Shown here: in pieces, positions 27,042 through 36,619 of the stretch
How positions within the stretch are numbered: position 1 is the stretch's first letter
Layout of the letters: each line of letters starts with the position of its first letter
Assembly: GCA_040769385.1 (NCBI GenBank)
Contig: JAXGLD010000002.1
Span: 633,815-697,814, forward strand
Reading direction: 5' to 3'
DNA from: PHAA01 sp022706565
GTDB lineage: Bacteria; Bacillota; Syntrophomonadia; Syntrophomonadales; Syntrophomonadaceae
DNA length: 64,000 nt
Notes under the pieces: model-generated
What the model was told of the DNA's origin: nothing
Seen by the model: only the letters and a program-made list of their open reading frames with translations
Databases searched by the model: none
Made by a program: the position numbers and the translations under genes

Positions 27042-27710
27042 CTAGAATCCGCTGCTAAGCTCGATGTTGCGCCGATAAGGCGAGAACAAATGCTGCATGA
27101 TCATATGCTGCTGCAGCTTGGTTATGGATTCGAATTTGACCGCAACCAGGTATTCATTATCCCGAACATCGTTCCGGACCACCACCCCCAAAACGGTAGT
27201 ATTTATATTTATACTTTCCGTTTCCAGGGGGATATCAAACACCAAGTGGCTATGCACAGGTATCTCCATCGGATAGATGAAACTCAAACCCGAGCCGCTG
27301 AGGTCATTCAATTTCACAATCGAGGTTGGCCGTAAGCTCTCCCAATTATCTAATTCCTCCGGTTTCACCTGCTGCCATTTCACCGGCATCGAAGTCTTGA
27401 CCCGGAAGAAACTGCGCCGATCCGATACAGTCATGGCTGGGGGCTTGCCCAACTCCCAACAAACCGTGTCCTTGATCAGCTTTTCCCCCAGTACCGGTGA
27501 TTCAAAGGTATAATGAGCATCATAACATCCGACCCAAATTTCCAATGACTTCCCGATATAGTCATCGATTTGCCGATCCGCCGGTGTCTTGACCAAAAAG
27601 CTGTCATCCCTATTTAAGTAAACATGGGTTGCCAGGATCATATTCTCATTATCATTTCTGAACAAAATCTCAACCTTTCGCCCATCCTGCAATACTTCAT
27701 ACGGCTTCAT
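27042..27710 (-). CDS. PilZ-domain c-di-GMP-binding protein (YcgR-like)
   Basis: 222 residues. Residues 5-90 form a YcgR-N-like beta domain. Residues about 97-215 form the PilZ domain with the c-di-GMP-binding arginines in DRRSFFR and the DLSGSGLSF motif (D/N-x-S-x-x-G). Proteins of this layout bind c-di-GMP and brake flagellar motors or control exopolysaccharide. No flagellar or polysaccharide genes are adjacent, so the target is not shown. Monocistronic. Confidence 0.88.
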   Translation of the reverse strand: MKPYEVLQDGRKVEILFRNDNENMILATHVYLNRDDSFLVKTPADRQIDDYIGKSLEIWVGCYDAHYTFESPVLGEKLIKDTVCWELGKPPAMTVSDRRSFFRVKTSMPVKWQQVKPEELDNWESLRPTSIVKLNDLSGSGLSFIYPMEIPVHSHLVFDIPLETESININTTVLGVVVRNDVRDNEYLVAVKFESITKLQQHMIMQHLFSPYRRNIELSSGF

Positions 27711-27868
27711 TGCTAATCCCCGCTTCCCTATATATGGCTAATATCCTTATCAATTAATACGCCAAGTTGGCTGCAATTTGATGGATTAGCAGGTTATTTA
27801 GTTATGGTGCCCGATCAAGATATGCAGACGCGAAATTCAGATTGTCCCCAGAGCCGCCCGCAGATAGA

Positions 27869-28756
27869 CTAATCCACCCGCTTATCACCAAAAAAGAACA
27901 GGGCCACGGTTCCCGGCCCGGTATGGGCCCCGACCACAGCACCAACGCTATTTATCATAACCTTGCCATTAAGTGACAAGAATTTGCCCTCTATCAAATC
28001 CGCTACCTTGCGGGCATCTTCATAGCAGGCTGAATTGGAGATAAAGCATTTGCCGGTATAATCGATCCCGTCCTGCGCATGCGCCTCCATCATGTTCACA
28101 AGCTCGCTTATAACCTGCTTTTTCCCGCGGATCTTTTTGCGGGGAATTAGCTTGCCATCAAAACTCATGTTCATCAACGGACAAATGTTGAGCATTCCCC
28201 CCACCACCGCAGATGCTGCCGATATGCGTCCGCCCCGCTTATAATGGGTAAGATCCGTCGAGAAAAACCAATGATGCAGATAAAGCTTGTTTTCCTCCAG
28301 CCATTCATACACCTCTTCAATTGTTTTTCCGTCATCCCTCATGTCCGCTGCCATGTCTGTAAGCAGCCCATACCCTGAGGATGCTCCCAAGGAGTCTACA
28401 ATAAAGATTTTTCTTTCTGGATACATAGATATGATTTGCTCTCGGGCAATGGTGGCGGTATTATAAGAACCCGATAATCCAGAAGAAAAGGAAATGTGCA
28501 GGATGTCCTTCCCTTCATCTAAAATGGATTCGAACAACTCCAAATACTGGGCAATATTCACCTGTGAGGTGGTAGGCATCGAGCCGGCCGCAATTCTCCC
28601 ATAGAATTCCGATAAAGATATGGTTTGGCCCAAATCATCCAGGTATTCTTTCCCATCCAACACATAATGAAAGCATAGAAACGGAATATTCCTTTTTCTA
28701 AAATACTCGTACGGCATATCTGCTGTTGAACAACATGTCAAAACATAATTACCCAT
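27869..28756 (-). CDS. DegV family fatty-acid-binding protein
   Basis: About 295 residues from the ATG at 28756 (MGNYVLTCCSTADMP); a 44-residue upstream extension to 28888 has no family match and is rejected. Family blocks: STADMPYEYF, PTTSQVN, the fatty-acid-binding FSSGLSGSYNTA, YKRGGRIS and the final VGAHTGPGTVALFF. DegV/FakB proteins present fatty acids to the FakA kinase for phospholipid synthesis. fakA is not in the window. Monocistronic. Confidence 0.88.
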   Translation of the reverse strand: MGNYVLTCCSTADMPYEYFRKRNIPFLCFHYVLDGKEYLDDLGQTISLSEFYGRIAAGSMPTTSQVNIAQYLELFESILDEGKDILHISFSSGLSGSYNTATIAREQIISMYPERKIFIVDSLGASSGYGLLTDMAADMRDDGKTIEEVYEWLEENKLYLHHWFFSTDLTHYKRGGRISAASAVVGGMLNICPLMNMSFDGKLIPRKKIRGKKQVISELVNMMEAHAQDGIDYTGKCFISNSACYEDARKVADLIEGKFLSLNGKVMINSVGAVVGAHTGPGTVALFFFGDKRVD

Positions 28757-29192
28757 AATCGCAACACCACCCCTATTATCCACTCCACTCATTTGGCCAA
28801 AATCAACTGCAGTTGTCTCACTTAGAGAAAACATGTCTAAAATGCAAATATCCTGCCAAAAGGTTTCTCCCCATTCTAATATTACCACTATAAATGACTA
28901 TGTCTATACATCGCCCTAAATGCCTGACAAAATCGCGTCCGCGCCCATATGCGGAAACACCGTCTTCGCATCAGACCACATCATCGAGCAGGAGTACTTG
29001 AGTTCGGCAGGCATAGCCCGGGCAATCTGCGCCGAAGTTGCCACATAATTCAGCCCAATATCTTAAACGCATAGGCTAACGGAATTGGGGTCGTTCAAAA
29101 ATTGAGGGTAGCTCTATTCTGATGCTCTAATTTAAAATAAAGCAGTCCCAGATAGATGTTATCGAAGCAGGATTCCACTTGGGGGTGAGTTC
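28757..29192. other. Intergenic stretch with a possible decayed reading frame
   Basis: Between DegV and the next gene the plus strand at about 28922-29045 reads PDKIASAPICGNTVFASDHI then IEQEYLSSAGIARAICAEVA and a stop, without a start or ribosome binding site. It looks protein-like but I cannot name it. The rest shows nothing. Confidence 0.3.
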
Positions 29193-29597
29193 TTACGCAT
29201 GTTTTCCAAGACTTGACAACCGTTTTTCAAAATCGGCCTTAAACGATAGAATAGCATCGATATTTACAGCAAAATCATGGTCACTAATATTAAAATTAGT
29301 CACAAACTCGCCCGATCTCTCGCGAACCATAATTGTCGAACGAATGTTGTCTCCAATTGCGTCCTGAACAACCGCATCACCATAAAAATACCAGTTGGTT
29401 TCAGTAGGGGCATTTGCAGCGTCCCCGGATAAGTCATTTTCGATTATTCCGCACAGTTCAACCATTAAAGCCTCATCCAGTTTGATTTCTTTCCCGTACT
29501 CACCGTCAGCGGAGATATTGGCATATCCATACCAAATATTCCTGCTCCTCAACTGTCCATCATCTGATGTGAATGTTTCATCAAATAGAACTTCCAT
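29193..29597 (-). CDS. Hypothetical 134-residue protein
   Basis: ATG at 29597 with GGGAGGAT seven bases upstream; a longer start at 29627 overlaps that site. The sequence is acidic and soluble: DGQLRSRNIWYGYANISADG, a central NWYFYGDAVVQDAIGDNIRS and FVTNFNISDHDFAVNIDAILSF. There is one Cys and no TM segment. I do not recognise a family. It is followed by 430 bases without a gene and preceded by the MOSC gene on the same strand, 145 bases away. No function can be proposed. Confidence 0.6.
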   Translation of the reverse strand: MEVLFDETFTSDDGQLRSRNIWYGYANISADGEYGKEIKLDEALMVELCGIIENDLSGDAANAPTETNWYFYGDAVVQDAIGDNIRSTIMVRERSGEFVTNFNISDHDFAVNIDAILSFKADFEKRLSSLGKHA

Positions 29598-29741
29598 TTT
29601 CGTTATCCTCCCTTCAAATAAAGGCAACAGACAACATTTCCTTAACAGGAGGGTTAGTTCACACCGGCAATATTATTTTATTATACTACACGAAATTTCT
29701 TAATCTCGCGAAATCAGCGACTTGCTATTAAAGATAAAAGT

Positions 29742-30194
29742 CTACTTGCCTTCTTCTGTTAATATTTCAACGGAATCACCGACTCTAACCCAGCCAGATT
29801 CTAAAACCCTTGTGAAAATTCCTTCAACCGGCATTACACATGAACCAACCTGCTTTTTAATAGCACAACCTTGATTATGGCATTCTTTACCGATTTGTGT
29901 TACTTCCAATATTGCTTCACCAACTTTTAACCGTGTTAATAATGGGAGAGTGGCCACATCAAGCCCCCCAACAGTTATGTTTTCAGCAAAAACTCCATAA
30001 TCAAGTCCAATTGCTCCCATTGCATGCATCTTCTCAAAACTTGAAAGTGAAAGAAGACTAACCTGGCGATGCCAATCTCCACTGTGAGCATCTGTTTCCA
30101 GGCCATAATTTTGTTTTAAAAAAGCTTCCCCTACATTATGTTTGATCTCTCCGCGTTTAGAAGAAACATTAACTGCTAGAACCTGTCCTGTCAT
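29742..30194 (-). CDS. MOSC-domain protein
   Basis: 150 residues. The MOSC (molybdenum cofactor sulfurase C-terminal) fold is recognised by VNVSSKRGEIKH, the block GLETDAHSGDWHRQVSLLS, and the conserved cysteine in KECHNQGCAIKKQVG, followed by GIFTRVLESG. Stand-alone MOSC proteins are thought to carry sulfur for molybdenum or tungsten cofactor proteins. This fits an organism with a tungsten-type AOR at 41.5 kb, although the genes are 11 kb apart. Confidence 0.85.
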   Translation of the reverse strand: MTGQVLAVNVSSKRGEIKHNVGEAFLKQNYGLETDAHSGDWHRQVSLLSLSSFEKMHAMGAIGLDYGVFAENITVGGLDVATLPLLTRLKVGEAILEVTQIGKECHNQGCAIKKQVGSCVMPVEGIFTRVLESGWVRVGDSVEILTEEGK

Positions 30195-30361
30195 ACTATA
30201 TCCCCCTTTATATCCACGTCATTATTATAATACCAATAGAAATAATAGATATTCTCTAATTAGGTGTCAACTGGTCTTATCAGGAATAGCCTCATGATCA
30301 GTTAGCCAATCAAGAAAATACCTATGATTTTCCAATAACCAATTTAACCCTTTGAATAAGA

Positions 30362-30390
30362 AACACGACAGGAAATATTCCTGCCGCGTT
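30362..30390 (-). terminator. Terminator after metA
   Basis: AACACGACAGGAA-TAT-TTCCTGCCGCGTT is an imperfect 13-base stem 24 bases past the metA stop; on the minus strand it continues TGTTTCTTATTC. Confidence 0.6.
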
Positions 30391-30413
30391 GTTGTTTCTG
30401 GTCGTCGAATAAC

Positions 30414-31331
30414 TTATTTGAGTTCATCCAGATCATAGGGTGTTTCCTGGTAAACATGATAATTCAGCCAATTGGCAAACAGCAGGTTGGCATGGCTGCG
30501 CCACTTGACCAGCGGCGGTTTGGTCGGGTCATCGTCAGGGTAATAGTTGCGGGGTACCTTGATATCCATGCCTTTGGAGATGTCGCGGTCGTATTCCGAC
30601 TTCAAGCTTAATGCATCATATTCGGAATGACCGGTTACAAATATCAGGCGTCCGTCCTTTGAGGAAACGATATATACCCCTGCCTCGGGAGATTCAGCCA
30701 GTACCTCTAAATCCTCCACTTTGTCAATATCTTCGCGTCTCACCTCCGTGTGCCTTGAATGGGGCACATAGAAGTCATCGTCAAATCCCCGCAACAGCGG
30801 AATATTCTTGCGGGTGCAGGTGTGGCTGAACACACCAAACATTTTTTCCTCCAGGAGGTACTTGGGCACGCCGTAGTGGTGGTAAAGACCAGCCTGAGCA
30901 CCTACACAAATATGAAGCGTTGAAAACACATTATGCCGGGTCCAGTCCATTATCTCGGTAAGCTCATCCCAATAATTGAACTCCTCGTATTCCAATTGCT
31001 CCACCGGCGCCCCGGTTATGATCATCCCGTCAAATCTGTAGTCTTTGATTTCCGAAAACGTATGATAAAAGTTTTCCAGGTGTTCTTCCGGAGTAGTCTT
31101 GGAAATATGGCTTTCTGGGCGTAATAGCACAATCTCCAACTGTAATGGTGTATTACTAAGTAACCGCAGCAATTGAGTTTCGGTTACACTCTTGACTGGC
31201 ATCAGGTTTAAGATGACTATCCGCAAAGGTCTTATATCCTGGGTAAATGCGCGGTGTTCACCCATGACAAAGATGTTCTCGCTTTTCAGTGTTTCAGCAG
31301 CAGGAAGATTATCCGGAATTTTTACAGGCAT
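30414..31331 (-). CDS. metA: Homoserine O-acetyltransferase (MetA type)
   Basis: 305 residues, the standard MetA length. The nucleophile Cys142 is in TLHICVGAQAG, and the His/Glu pair is in TGHSEYDALSL. Position 111, which decides the acyl donor in this family, is Glu (GAPVEQLEYEEF); a Glu there goes with acetyl-CoA, whereas succinyltransferases have Gly. The product is thus predicted to make O-acetylhomoserine, the substrate of the adjacent MetY. The gene follows metY by 17 bases in one operon for methionine synthesis. Confidence 0.93.
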   Translation of the reverse strand: MPVKIPDNLPAAETLKSENIFVMGEHRAFTQDIRPLRIVILNLMPVKSVTETQLLRLLSNTPLQLEIVLLRPESHISKTTPEEHLENFYHTFSEIKDYRFDGMIITGAPVEQLEYEEFNYWDELTEIMDWTRHNVFSTLHICVGAQAGLYHHYGVPKYLLEEKMFGVFSHTCTRKNIPLLRGFDDDFYVPHSRHTEVRREDIDKVEDLEVLAESPEAGVYIVSSKDGRLIFVTGHSEYDALSLKSEYDRDISKGMDIKVPRNYYPDDDPTKPPLVKWRSHANLLFANWLNYHVYQETPYDLDELK

Positions 31332-31348
31332 TCTCTCACCCCTCTTGG

Positions 31349-32641
31349 TTAAACTAACTTACACTTCTCTAAAGCCTGATCAAGGTCGAAAATCAAGTCT
31401 TCCACATCTTCTATCCCAATCGACAGCCGGATTTGGTCAGGGGTAACCCCGGCTGCAACCAATTCTTCACCGGAAAGCTGCGAATGAGTAGTGCTGGCCG
31501 GGTGAATAACCAGGGATTTGGCATCGGCCACATTGGCGAGGTGGGAGAATATCTCCAAGCTTTCTATAAACTTAATACCTGCATCAATGCCACCTTTTAT
31601 CCCAAATGTGAATATGGACCCTGAACCTTTGGGCAGGTATTTCTGCGCCAGGTCATAGTATTTACTGCCCGGCAGACTAGGATAGTTTACCCAGCTGACC
31701 TGGGGATGGTTTTGCAGGTGTTGCGCTATGATCTTAGCGTTGGCAACATGCCTCTCTACTCGTAATGATAGGGTTTCAAGTCCCTGTATCAGCAGGAAGG
31801 CATTGAATGGGCTGATACATGCACCAGTATTTCTCAGCAGCCCTACCCGGGCTTTGGTGATATAGGCAGCAGCCCCAACATCGGCTACATATCTCATCCC
31901 ATGGTAACTGGGATCCGGTTCGGTCAATCCCGGGAATTTTCCGCTGCCCGCCCAGTCAAACTTACCTGAATCAACAATGATGCCTCCGATAGAGGTCCCA
32001 TGTCCGCCAATGAATTTGGTAGCCGAATGAACCACAATATCAGCCCCGAACTCTATCGGTTTTAGAAGATATGGAGTGCCAAAGGTATTGTCAATTATTA
32101 ATGGAATGCCATTGTCATGTGCTATTTCCGCTACAGCCTCGATATCAATTAGATTGATGCCCGGGTTACCAATGCTCTCAATGTAGAGGGCTTTGGTTTT
32201 ATCGTTAATGGCGTTGCGAAAATTTTCAGGATCGTCGGGGTCCACGAAATGGACCTTTATCCCGAAAGTCTTGAAGGTCTCCGCAAACATATTATATGTA
32301 CCGCCATACAAAGTACTGGCTGATACAATTTCGTCGCCGGCGGACGCGATGTTCAAAATAGCATACATAATTGCCGCCGAACCGGAAGCGGTGGCCAATC
32401 CGGCGACTCCACCCTCGAGCGCTGCCACCCTCTGTTCAAAAACATCAGTAGTCGGATTCATGATTCGAGTATATATGTTGCCCGATTCTTTCAAGGCAAA
32501 CAAATCAGCCGCATGCTGAACGTCTCTAAAAACATAGGAAGTAGTCTGATAAATTGGTACAGCCCTGGATCCGGTAGTCAGGTCAGCTACCTGACCGGCG
32601 TGGACCTGAAGGGTATCAAATTTCCATTTTGTTTGGCTCAT
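31349..32641 (-). CDS. metY: O-acetylhomoserine sulfhydrylase
   Basis: 430 residues, the long form typical of MetY. PLP-binding Lys in VVHSATKFIGGHGTSIGG, preceded by IIDNTFGTPYLLKP and followed by the MetY-specific long insertion FDWAGSGKFPGLTEPDPSYHG. The C-terminal block IRLSIGIEDVEDLIFDLDQAL is conserved. It makes homocysteine from O-acetylhomoserine and sulfide. It is the first gene of the metY-metA operon. I looked for a SAM-I riboswitch in its leader and did not find one. Confidence 0.93.
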   Translation of the reverse strand: MSQTKWKFDTLQVHAGQVADLTTGSRAVPIYQTTSYVFRDVQHAADLFALKESGNIYTRIMNPTTDVFEQRVAALEGGVAGLATASGSAAIMYAILNIASAGDEIVSASTLYGGTYNMFAETFKTFGIKVHFVDPDDPENFRNAINDKTKALYIESIGNPGINLIDIEAVAEIAHDNGIPLIIDNTFGTPYLLKPIEFGADIVVHSATKFIGGHGTSIGGIIVDSGKFDWAGSGKFPGLTEPDPSYHGMRYVADVGAAAYITKARVGLLRNTGACISPFNAFLLIQGLETLSLRVERHVANAKIIAQHLQNHPQVSWVNYPSLPGSKYYDLAQKYLPKGSGSIFTFGIKGGIDAGIKFIESLEIFSHLANVADAKSLVIHPASTTHSQLSGEELVAAGVTPDQIRLSIGIEDVEDLIFDLDQALEKCKLV

Positions 32642-33012
32642 TTACTCATCCCCTAAATATTTATTATTCCTAGTGATTTAATAGACTAATAACGCACACT
32701 TCTTGCGAAAATATTTAAGTATCATTCGTCTGAATAAGAGTTCAGCAAACTATGGTAGTCCATAGTTGGGGTGTTAGTATTGGGCAACCGATGATGTCGA
32801 CTACATCAAAGTCCCCTGGGCTATGGGTGACCTGACGATCCATTCCATGACCCTTGATACGCACCTAATTCCTGTAGGCATCTGCATCAAATACCACCCC
32901 CGTTTCACTTTCTCTACATCCCTACCTTTTCAATGGGAATAGTAATATAATATATTAAGCCACGAATAAAAACAACCAACCGATAAAATTCTCCGCGACA
33001 CAAACATAAAGA
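32642..33012. other. 370-base leader/intergenic region between cadA and metY
   Basis: The minus strand lacks the conserved S-box helices. ACTATGGTAGTCCATAGT near 32752 is a short inverted repeat. On the plus strand at about 32790-32915 a frame reads DDVDYIKVPWAMGDLTIHS then MTLDTHLIPVGICIKYHPRF without a start, perhaps a coding remnant. Nothing else was recognised. Confidence 0.35.
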
Positions 33013-35121
33013 CTATCTTTGGCCTTGCAGTGTCCGACTGGCGTTCAATACTGCCAACAATGTTACCCCCACGTCAGCAAAAACAGCTTCCCAGATATTG
33101 GCCAGGCCGATGGTACCAAGCAAGATGAAGAAGGCCTTGACTGCTAATGCCATAAAGATATTTTGCCGAACAATCTGTCGGGTTCTTCTGGCGATTTCTA
33201 CCGCACTTGCCAGCTTGGAGGGAGCGTCCTCCATTAGAACCACATCTGCGGCTTCGATTACCGCATCACTGCCCAATCCACCCATTGCCACTCCAATGTC
33301 AGCCCGCATAATAACGGGTGCATCATTAATGCCGTCACCAACAAACACCAGTTTTTGTTTATCTCGATGCTTTATCTCCTTTTCCAATTCTTCAACCATT
33401 TGAACCTTATCTTCCGGCAGTAATTCCGCAAAATAGGTGTCGATACCTATTTCCTGGCTGATCTTCTCAACAACCGTTTTATCGTCACCGGAAAGCATTA
33501 CGGTTTTTCTGATCCCCAGCTGCTTCAACCGGGAGATGGCTTCTTTTGCATCAGGTTTCAATTCATCTGATATGACTATATATCCGGCATATACTCCATC
33601 AATGGCTACATATACAATGGTTCCGGTAACATCACAATCCTCATGGATTAAGTTTTCCTTGTGCATCAGCCGGTCATTTCCCACCAGGACCCGGCGCCCA
33701 TTTACAATGGCGCTGATTCCATGGGCCGGGATCTCATGATACTCCTGAACCTGATCGTCTGATATTTCTTGCCCAGTCTTCTCCTTATAGGCAGCAAAGA
33801 TTGACTGGGCAATCGGGTGATTGCTGTATATTTCCGCTCCAGCCGCTGCCGACAGGATTTCTTCCGGGGTAATGTGGTTTCTGGCCACTATTTCGGTTAC
33901 TCGAAAAACCCCTTTAGTCAAAGTGCCCGTCTTATCAAAAACAACTGTATCCAATTCGGCCAAGGCATCGATATAGTTGGCTCCCTTAACCAGGATTCCT
34001 TTTTTGGACGCGGCTCCAATTCCACCGAAATAACCCAGGGGGATAGAAACCATCAGTGCACAGGGACAGGAAATAACCAATAACACCAGCGCCCGGTAAA
34101 ACCATTCATTAAATGTTGCTCCTGGGACGAACAATGGCGGAACCAAAGCGATCAAGGCTGCTGCTCCAACCACGATAGGAGTATAGAAGTTAGCAAATTT
34201 GGTAATGAACTGTTCCGTGGGAGCTTTTCTCTCACTGGCCTTTTCAACCAATTCCATGATCCTGGCCACTGAAGAATCTTTAAATGGTTTGGAAACCCGG
34301 ACCGTGAGAAGCCCCTGACCATTAATCATTCCGGATAATATTTTCTCACCTTTTTCAACTTTTCGAGGAACAGATTCGCCGGTTAAAGCAGCAGTATCAA
34401 CAAACGATGTTCCTTCAATAATCTCGCCATCCAGGGGCACTTTTTCACCAGGCTTAATTATTATTATCTGACCGATCTCAACTTCTTCAGGTTTTACCTG
34501 ACGCATTCCCCCGTTGTCTTTGAGGTTGGCGTACTCCGGTTGAATATTGAGCAAGGCCGTGATGGATCGACGTGAGCGATTGACGGCGCGGTCCTGCAAG
34601 TATTCCCCGACCGCATAAAAAAGCATCACACCCACCGCCTCTGGCAATTGGTGAATTGCGATAGCCCCGACGGTAGCAATCATCATCAAGAAATTCTCAT
34701 CAAAATACTCTCCCCTGACCAGTTTTCTGAAGGCAGCCAGTATTACCGGCCAGCCAACCAGGAGATAAGCCGTAACCAAAACAGCATACTCAGCCCACGA
34801 GAACGGCGTGTCATGCAGTGATTGGTTAAATATTGATCCGATAGCAAACAGTAAACCTGCTGCGATGATCGCCCAAAGACCATTATGCTCCGCCTCTTGG
34901 TCTGAAGAAAAAGAAGTGAAGCTCTCCGCTTTTTGTAATTTTACTTCCGGTTCCACCCGTTTAATAACGGCGCGGGCTTCTTCTTCCAGAGTTGCCGGCA
35001 TTTCTACACTCAATGTGTTAAAGTTGACGTTTATATTTTCCAGACCATTAATCTTCCGGAGTTCCCGCTCCAGTTTCAATGCGCAGTTTGGACAATCCAG
35101 TCCGACTAATGAATAACGCAT
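33013..35121 (-). CDS. cadA: Heavy-metal-transporting P1B-type ATPase (CadA/ZntA-like)
   Basis: 702 residues. N-terminal metal-binding domain with GLDCPNCA (residues 8-15), about eight TM segments, actuator TGES, membrane metal-site CPC (C352-P-C354), the phosphorylated Asp396 in DKTGTLT, and the hinge GDGINDAPVI. The CPC site plus the GxDCxxCA domain fit the Zn2+/Cd2+/Pb2+ export group. cadC lies 61 bases upstream on the same strand and provides metal-responsive control. Confidence 0.93.
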   Translation of the reverse strand: MRYSLVGLDCPNCALKLERELRKINGLENINVNFNTLSVEMPATLEEEARAVIKRVEPEVKLQKAESFTSFSSDQEAEHNGLWAIIAAGLLFAIGSIFNQSLHDTPFSWAEYAVLVTAYLLVGWPVILAAFRKLVRGEYFDENFLMMIATVGAIAIHQLPEAVGVMLFYAVGEYLQDRAVNRSRRSITALLNIQPEYANLKDNGGMRQVKPEEVEIGQIIIIKPGEKVPLDGEIIEGTSFVDTAALTGESVPRKVEKGEKILSGMINGQGLLTVRVSKPFKDSSVARIMELVEKASERKAPTEQFITKFANFYTPIVVGAAALIALVPPLFVPGATFNEWFYRALVLLVISCPCALMVSIPLGYFGGIGAASKKGILVKGANYIDALAELDTVVFDKTGTLTKGVFRVTEIVARNHITPEEILSAAAGAEIYSNHPIAQSIFAAYKEKTGQEISDDQVQEYHEIPAHGISAIVNGRRVLVGNDRLMHKENLIHEDCDVTGTIVYVAIDGVYAGYIVISDELKPDAKEAISRLKQLGIRKTVMLSGDDKTVVEKISQEIGIDTYFAELLPEDKVQMVEELEKEIKHRDKQKLVFVGDGINDAPVIMRADIGVAMGGLGSDAVIEAADVVLMEDAPSKLASAVEIARRTRQIVRQNIFMALAVKAFFILLGTIGLANIWEAVFADVGVTLLAVLNASRTLQGQR

Positions 35122-35182
35122 ATTCCTTCCCTCGTTTAACTCCTAAATTTTTGCAAGTCCTAGTCTTCTTTCCTGATCTGTT

Positions 35183-35548
35183 TTATTCGTTTATATGCCT
35201 TAACCCCAGTTCAAAAATTTGCCTTACATGTTCATCTTCCAGAGAATAGAATACGATCTTACCTTCTTTCCGGTTCTTAACCAATTTAGCCTGCTTCAGA
35301 ACTCTGAGTTGATGCGAGACTGCGGATTGAGTCATATTCAATAAATAGGCTAAATCACACACACACATTTCAGCTTCATCTAAAGCCCATAATATCTTAG
35401 ATCTAGTTGAATCCCCGAAAACCTTAAATAGTTCTGAAAGGTCATAAAGTGATTCCTCAGGAGGCATTCTCCCTTTAACCTTATTGACGATCTCCTCATG
35501 GATTACATCACAATCGCACCGGTCAATTATTTGTGTCTTTTTGGACAT
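35183..35548 (-). CDS. cadC: ArsR/SmtB family metal-sensing repressor (CadC-like)
   Basis: 121 residues. Winged-helix DNA-binding region MTQSAVSHQLRVLKQAKLVKNRKEGKIVFYSL. The metal-site signature ELFKVFGDSTRSKILWALDEAEMCVCDLA (alpha3/alpha4) carries two Cys, the N-terminal arm has CDCD, and the C-terminal helix has DEHVRQIFELGLRH (alpha5-type site). This combination is typical of CadC/SmtB sensors of cadmium, lead and zinc. It is followed by cadA; the palindrome at 35579-35600 upstream is its likely operator. Confidence 0.92.
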   Translation of the reverse strand: MSKKTQIIDRCDCDVIHEEIVNKVKGRMPPEESLYDLSELFKVFGDSTRSKILWALDEAEMCVCDLAYLLNMTQSAVSHQLRVLKQAKLVKNRKEGKIVFYSLEDEHVRQIFELGLRHINE

Positions 35549-35578
35549 TGTTAAACCACCTTCTTTACACGCGATGCG

Positions 35579-35600
35579 TGAATACTTGAATAAGTGTTCA
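35579..35600. promoter_or_regulatory. CadC-type operator
   Basis: TGAATACTT-GAAT-AAGTGTTCA is an inverted repeat with nine-base arms and one mismatch, 31 bases upstream of cadC. The TGAA...TTCA half-sites match the known SmtB/CadC operator pattern. Confidence 0.7.
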
Positions 35601-35704
35601 TGTTTATGATCAAATTGTATCCCTGCCCATATGCACTGTCAATAATTATTCGAATAACCTCTCAAGTGTTAGTGTGGCGATGGTAGTTGCCGCCAGAGCT
35701 ATGT

Positions 35705-36619
35705 TTATCGCTCCAAAATCTCCACATATCCGTGGGTTCCATCTACCCGTATCATCTGCCCATCCAGAATTTTATGAGTGGCATAATCTACTCCCACCAC
35801 TGCCGGAATTCCATATTCCCTGGCCACTACCGCGCCATGGGTCATTAGGCCGCCAACTTCCGTAACCAGCCCGGCCGCCAGCGGGAATAACATTGTCCAA
35901 GCGGGATCAGTATATGGCGCCACCAGGATATCTCCCTTCTCCATTTTTGCTTCTTCCAACCTTAGGATAACCCGGGCACAGCCTTCCACCGTTCCCCCAG
36001 ATACCGGACTCCCGGCGAGAGCGCCAGGGGGTACGTTAGCCCCCGGTTTGACCATAATTTTCTCACCTTCACTAGTAATGGCACGGGGAGGAGCCAGTTT
36101 CTCATCACATCGAAATTTTTCTTTGCGGGCAGTGATAATATTGCGATCTACCCGTTGGGTTTCGATCATTTCTTTGATTTCGTGAAGGGAAAACCAAAAA
36201 ACATCTTCGGGATGCTCCAAGATACCATTAGCAACCAGTTGGTCAGCTTCCTCCATAATTACCTGTTTGATTATATCGAGATTCTGTACTATTAAGTATT
36301 TGGGATGTTCCCTAATCCCGATTAATGAGCGGTAGACCTTTATCAATCGCTGCATTCGCTTGACCTTAAAGGGTCCTCCCGGGGTTTCCCGCAGACGATC
36401 CAACAACCTTTCGGCAGCATGTTCGGCTTCCACTTTGCCTGCCATAAAGTCAAGACGGTGCTGCCCCGGCTTTACACTTTCTATGTGACCCAGAATGCCG
36501 GGAACCAATTGGGTTGGCGCCTCGCGCCATCGCGGTCTGGTTATGTCGATTTCACCTGTGCCCCGCATACCATATCGTTCCAAGAAACTTAATAAAACAG
36601 GCAGAACTACTTCTCCGCC
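35705..36619 (-). pseudogene. PEP-synthase-like protein, C-terminal part after an in-frame TAG
   Basis: Directly after the TAG at 36620-36622 the same frame continues GGEVVLPVLLSFLERYGMRG and DITRPRWREAPTQL, and ends with the swivelling phosphohistidine domain: GGLMTHGAVVAREYGIPAVVGV contains the catalytic His. No ribosome binding site supports a new start at the internal ATG (36583). Together with 36620-38341 it would make an 878-residue PEP synthase/rifampicin-phosphotransferase-like enzyme. As it stands, the phosphohistidine domain is separated from the ATP-grasp part. Confidence 0.75.

Noticed and set aside
32642..33012. SAM-I riboswitch in front of metY
   Set aside because: None of the conserved S-box helices or core bases could be found on the minus strand.
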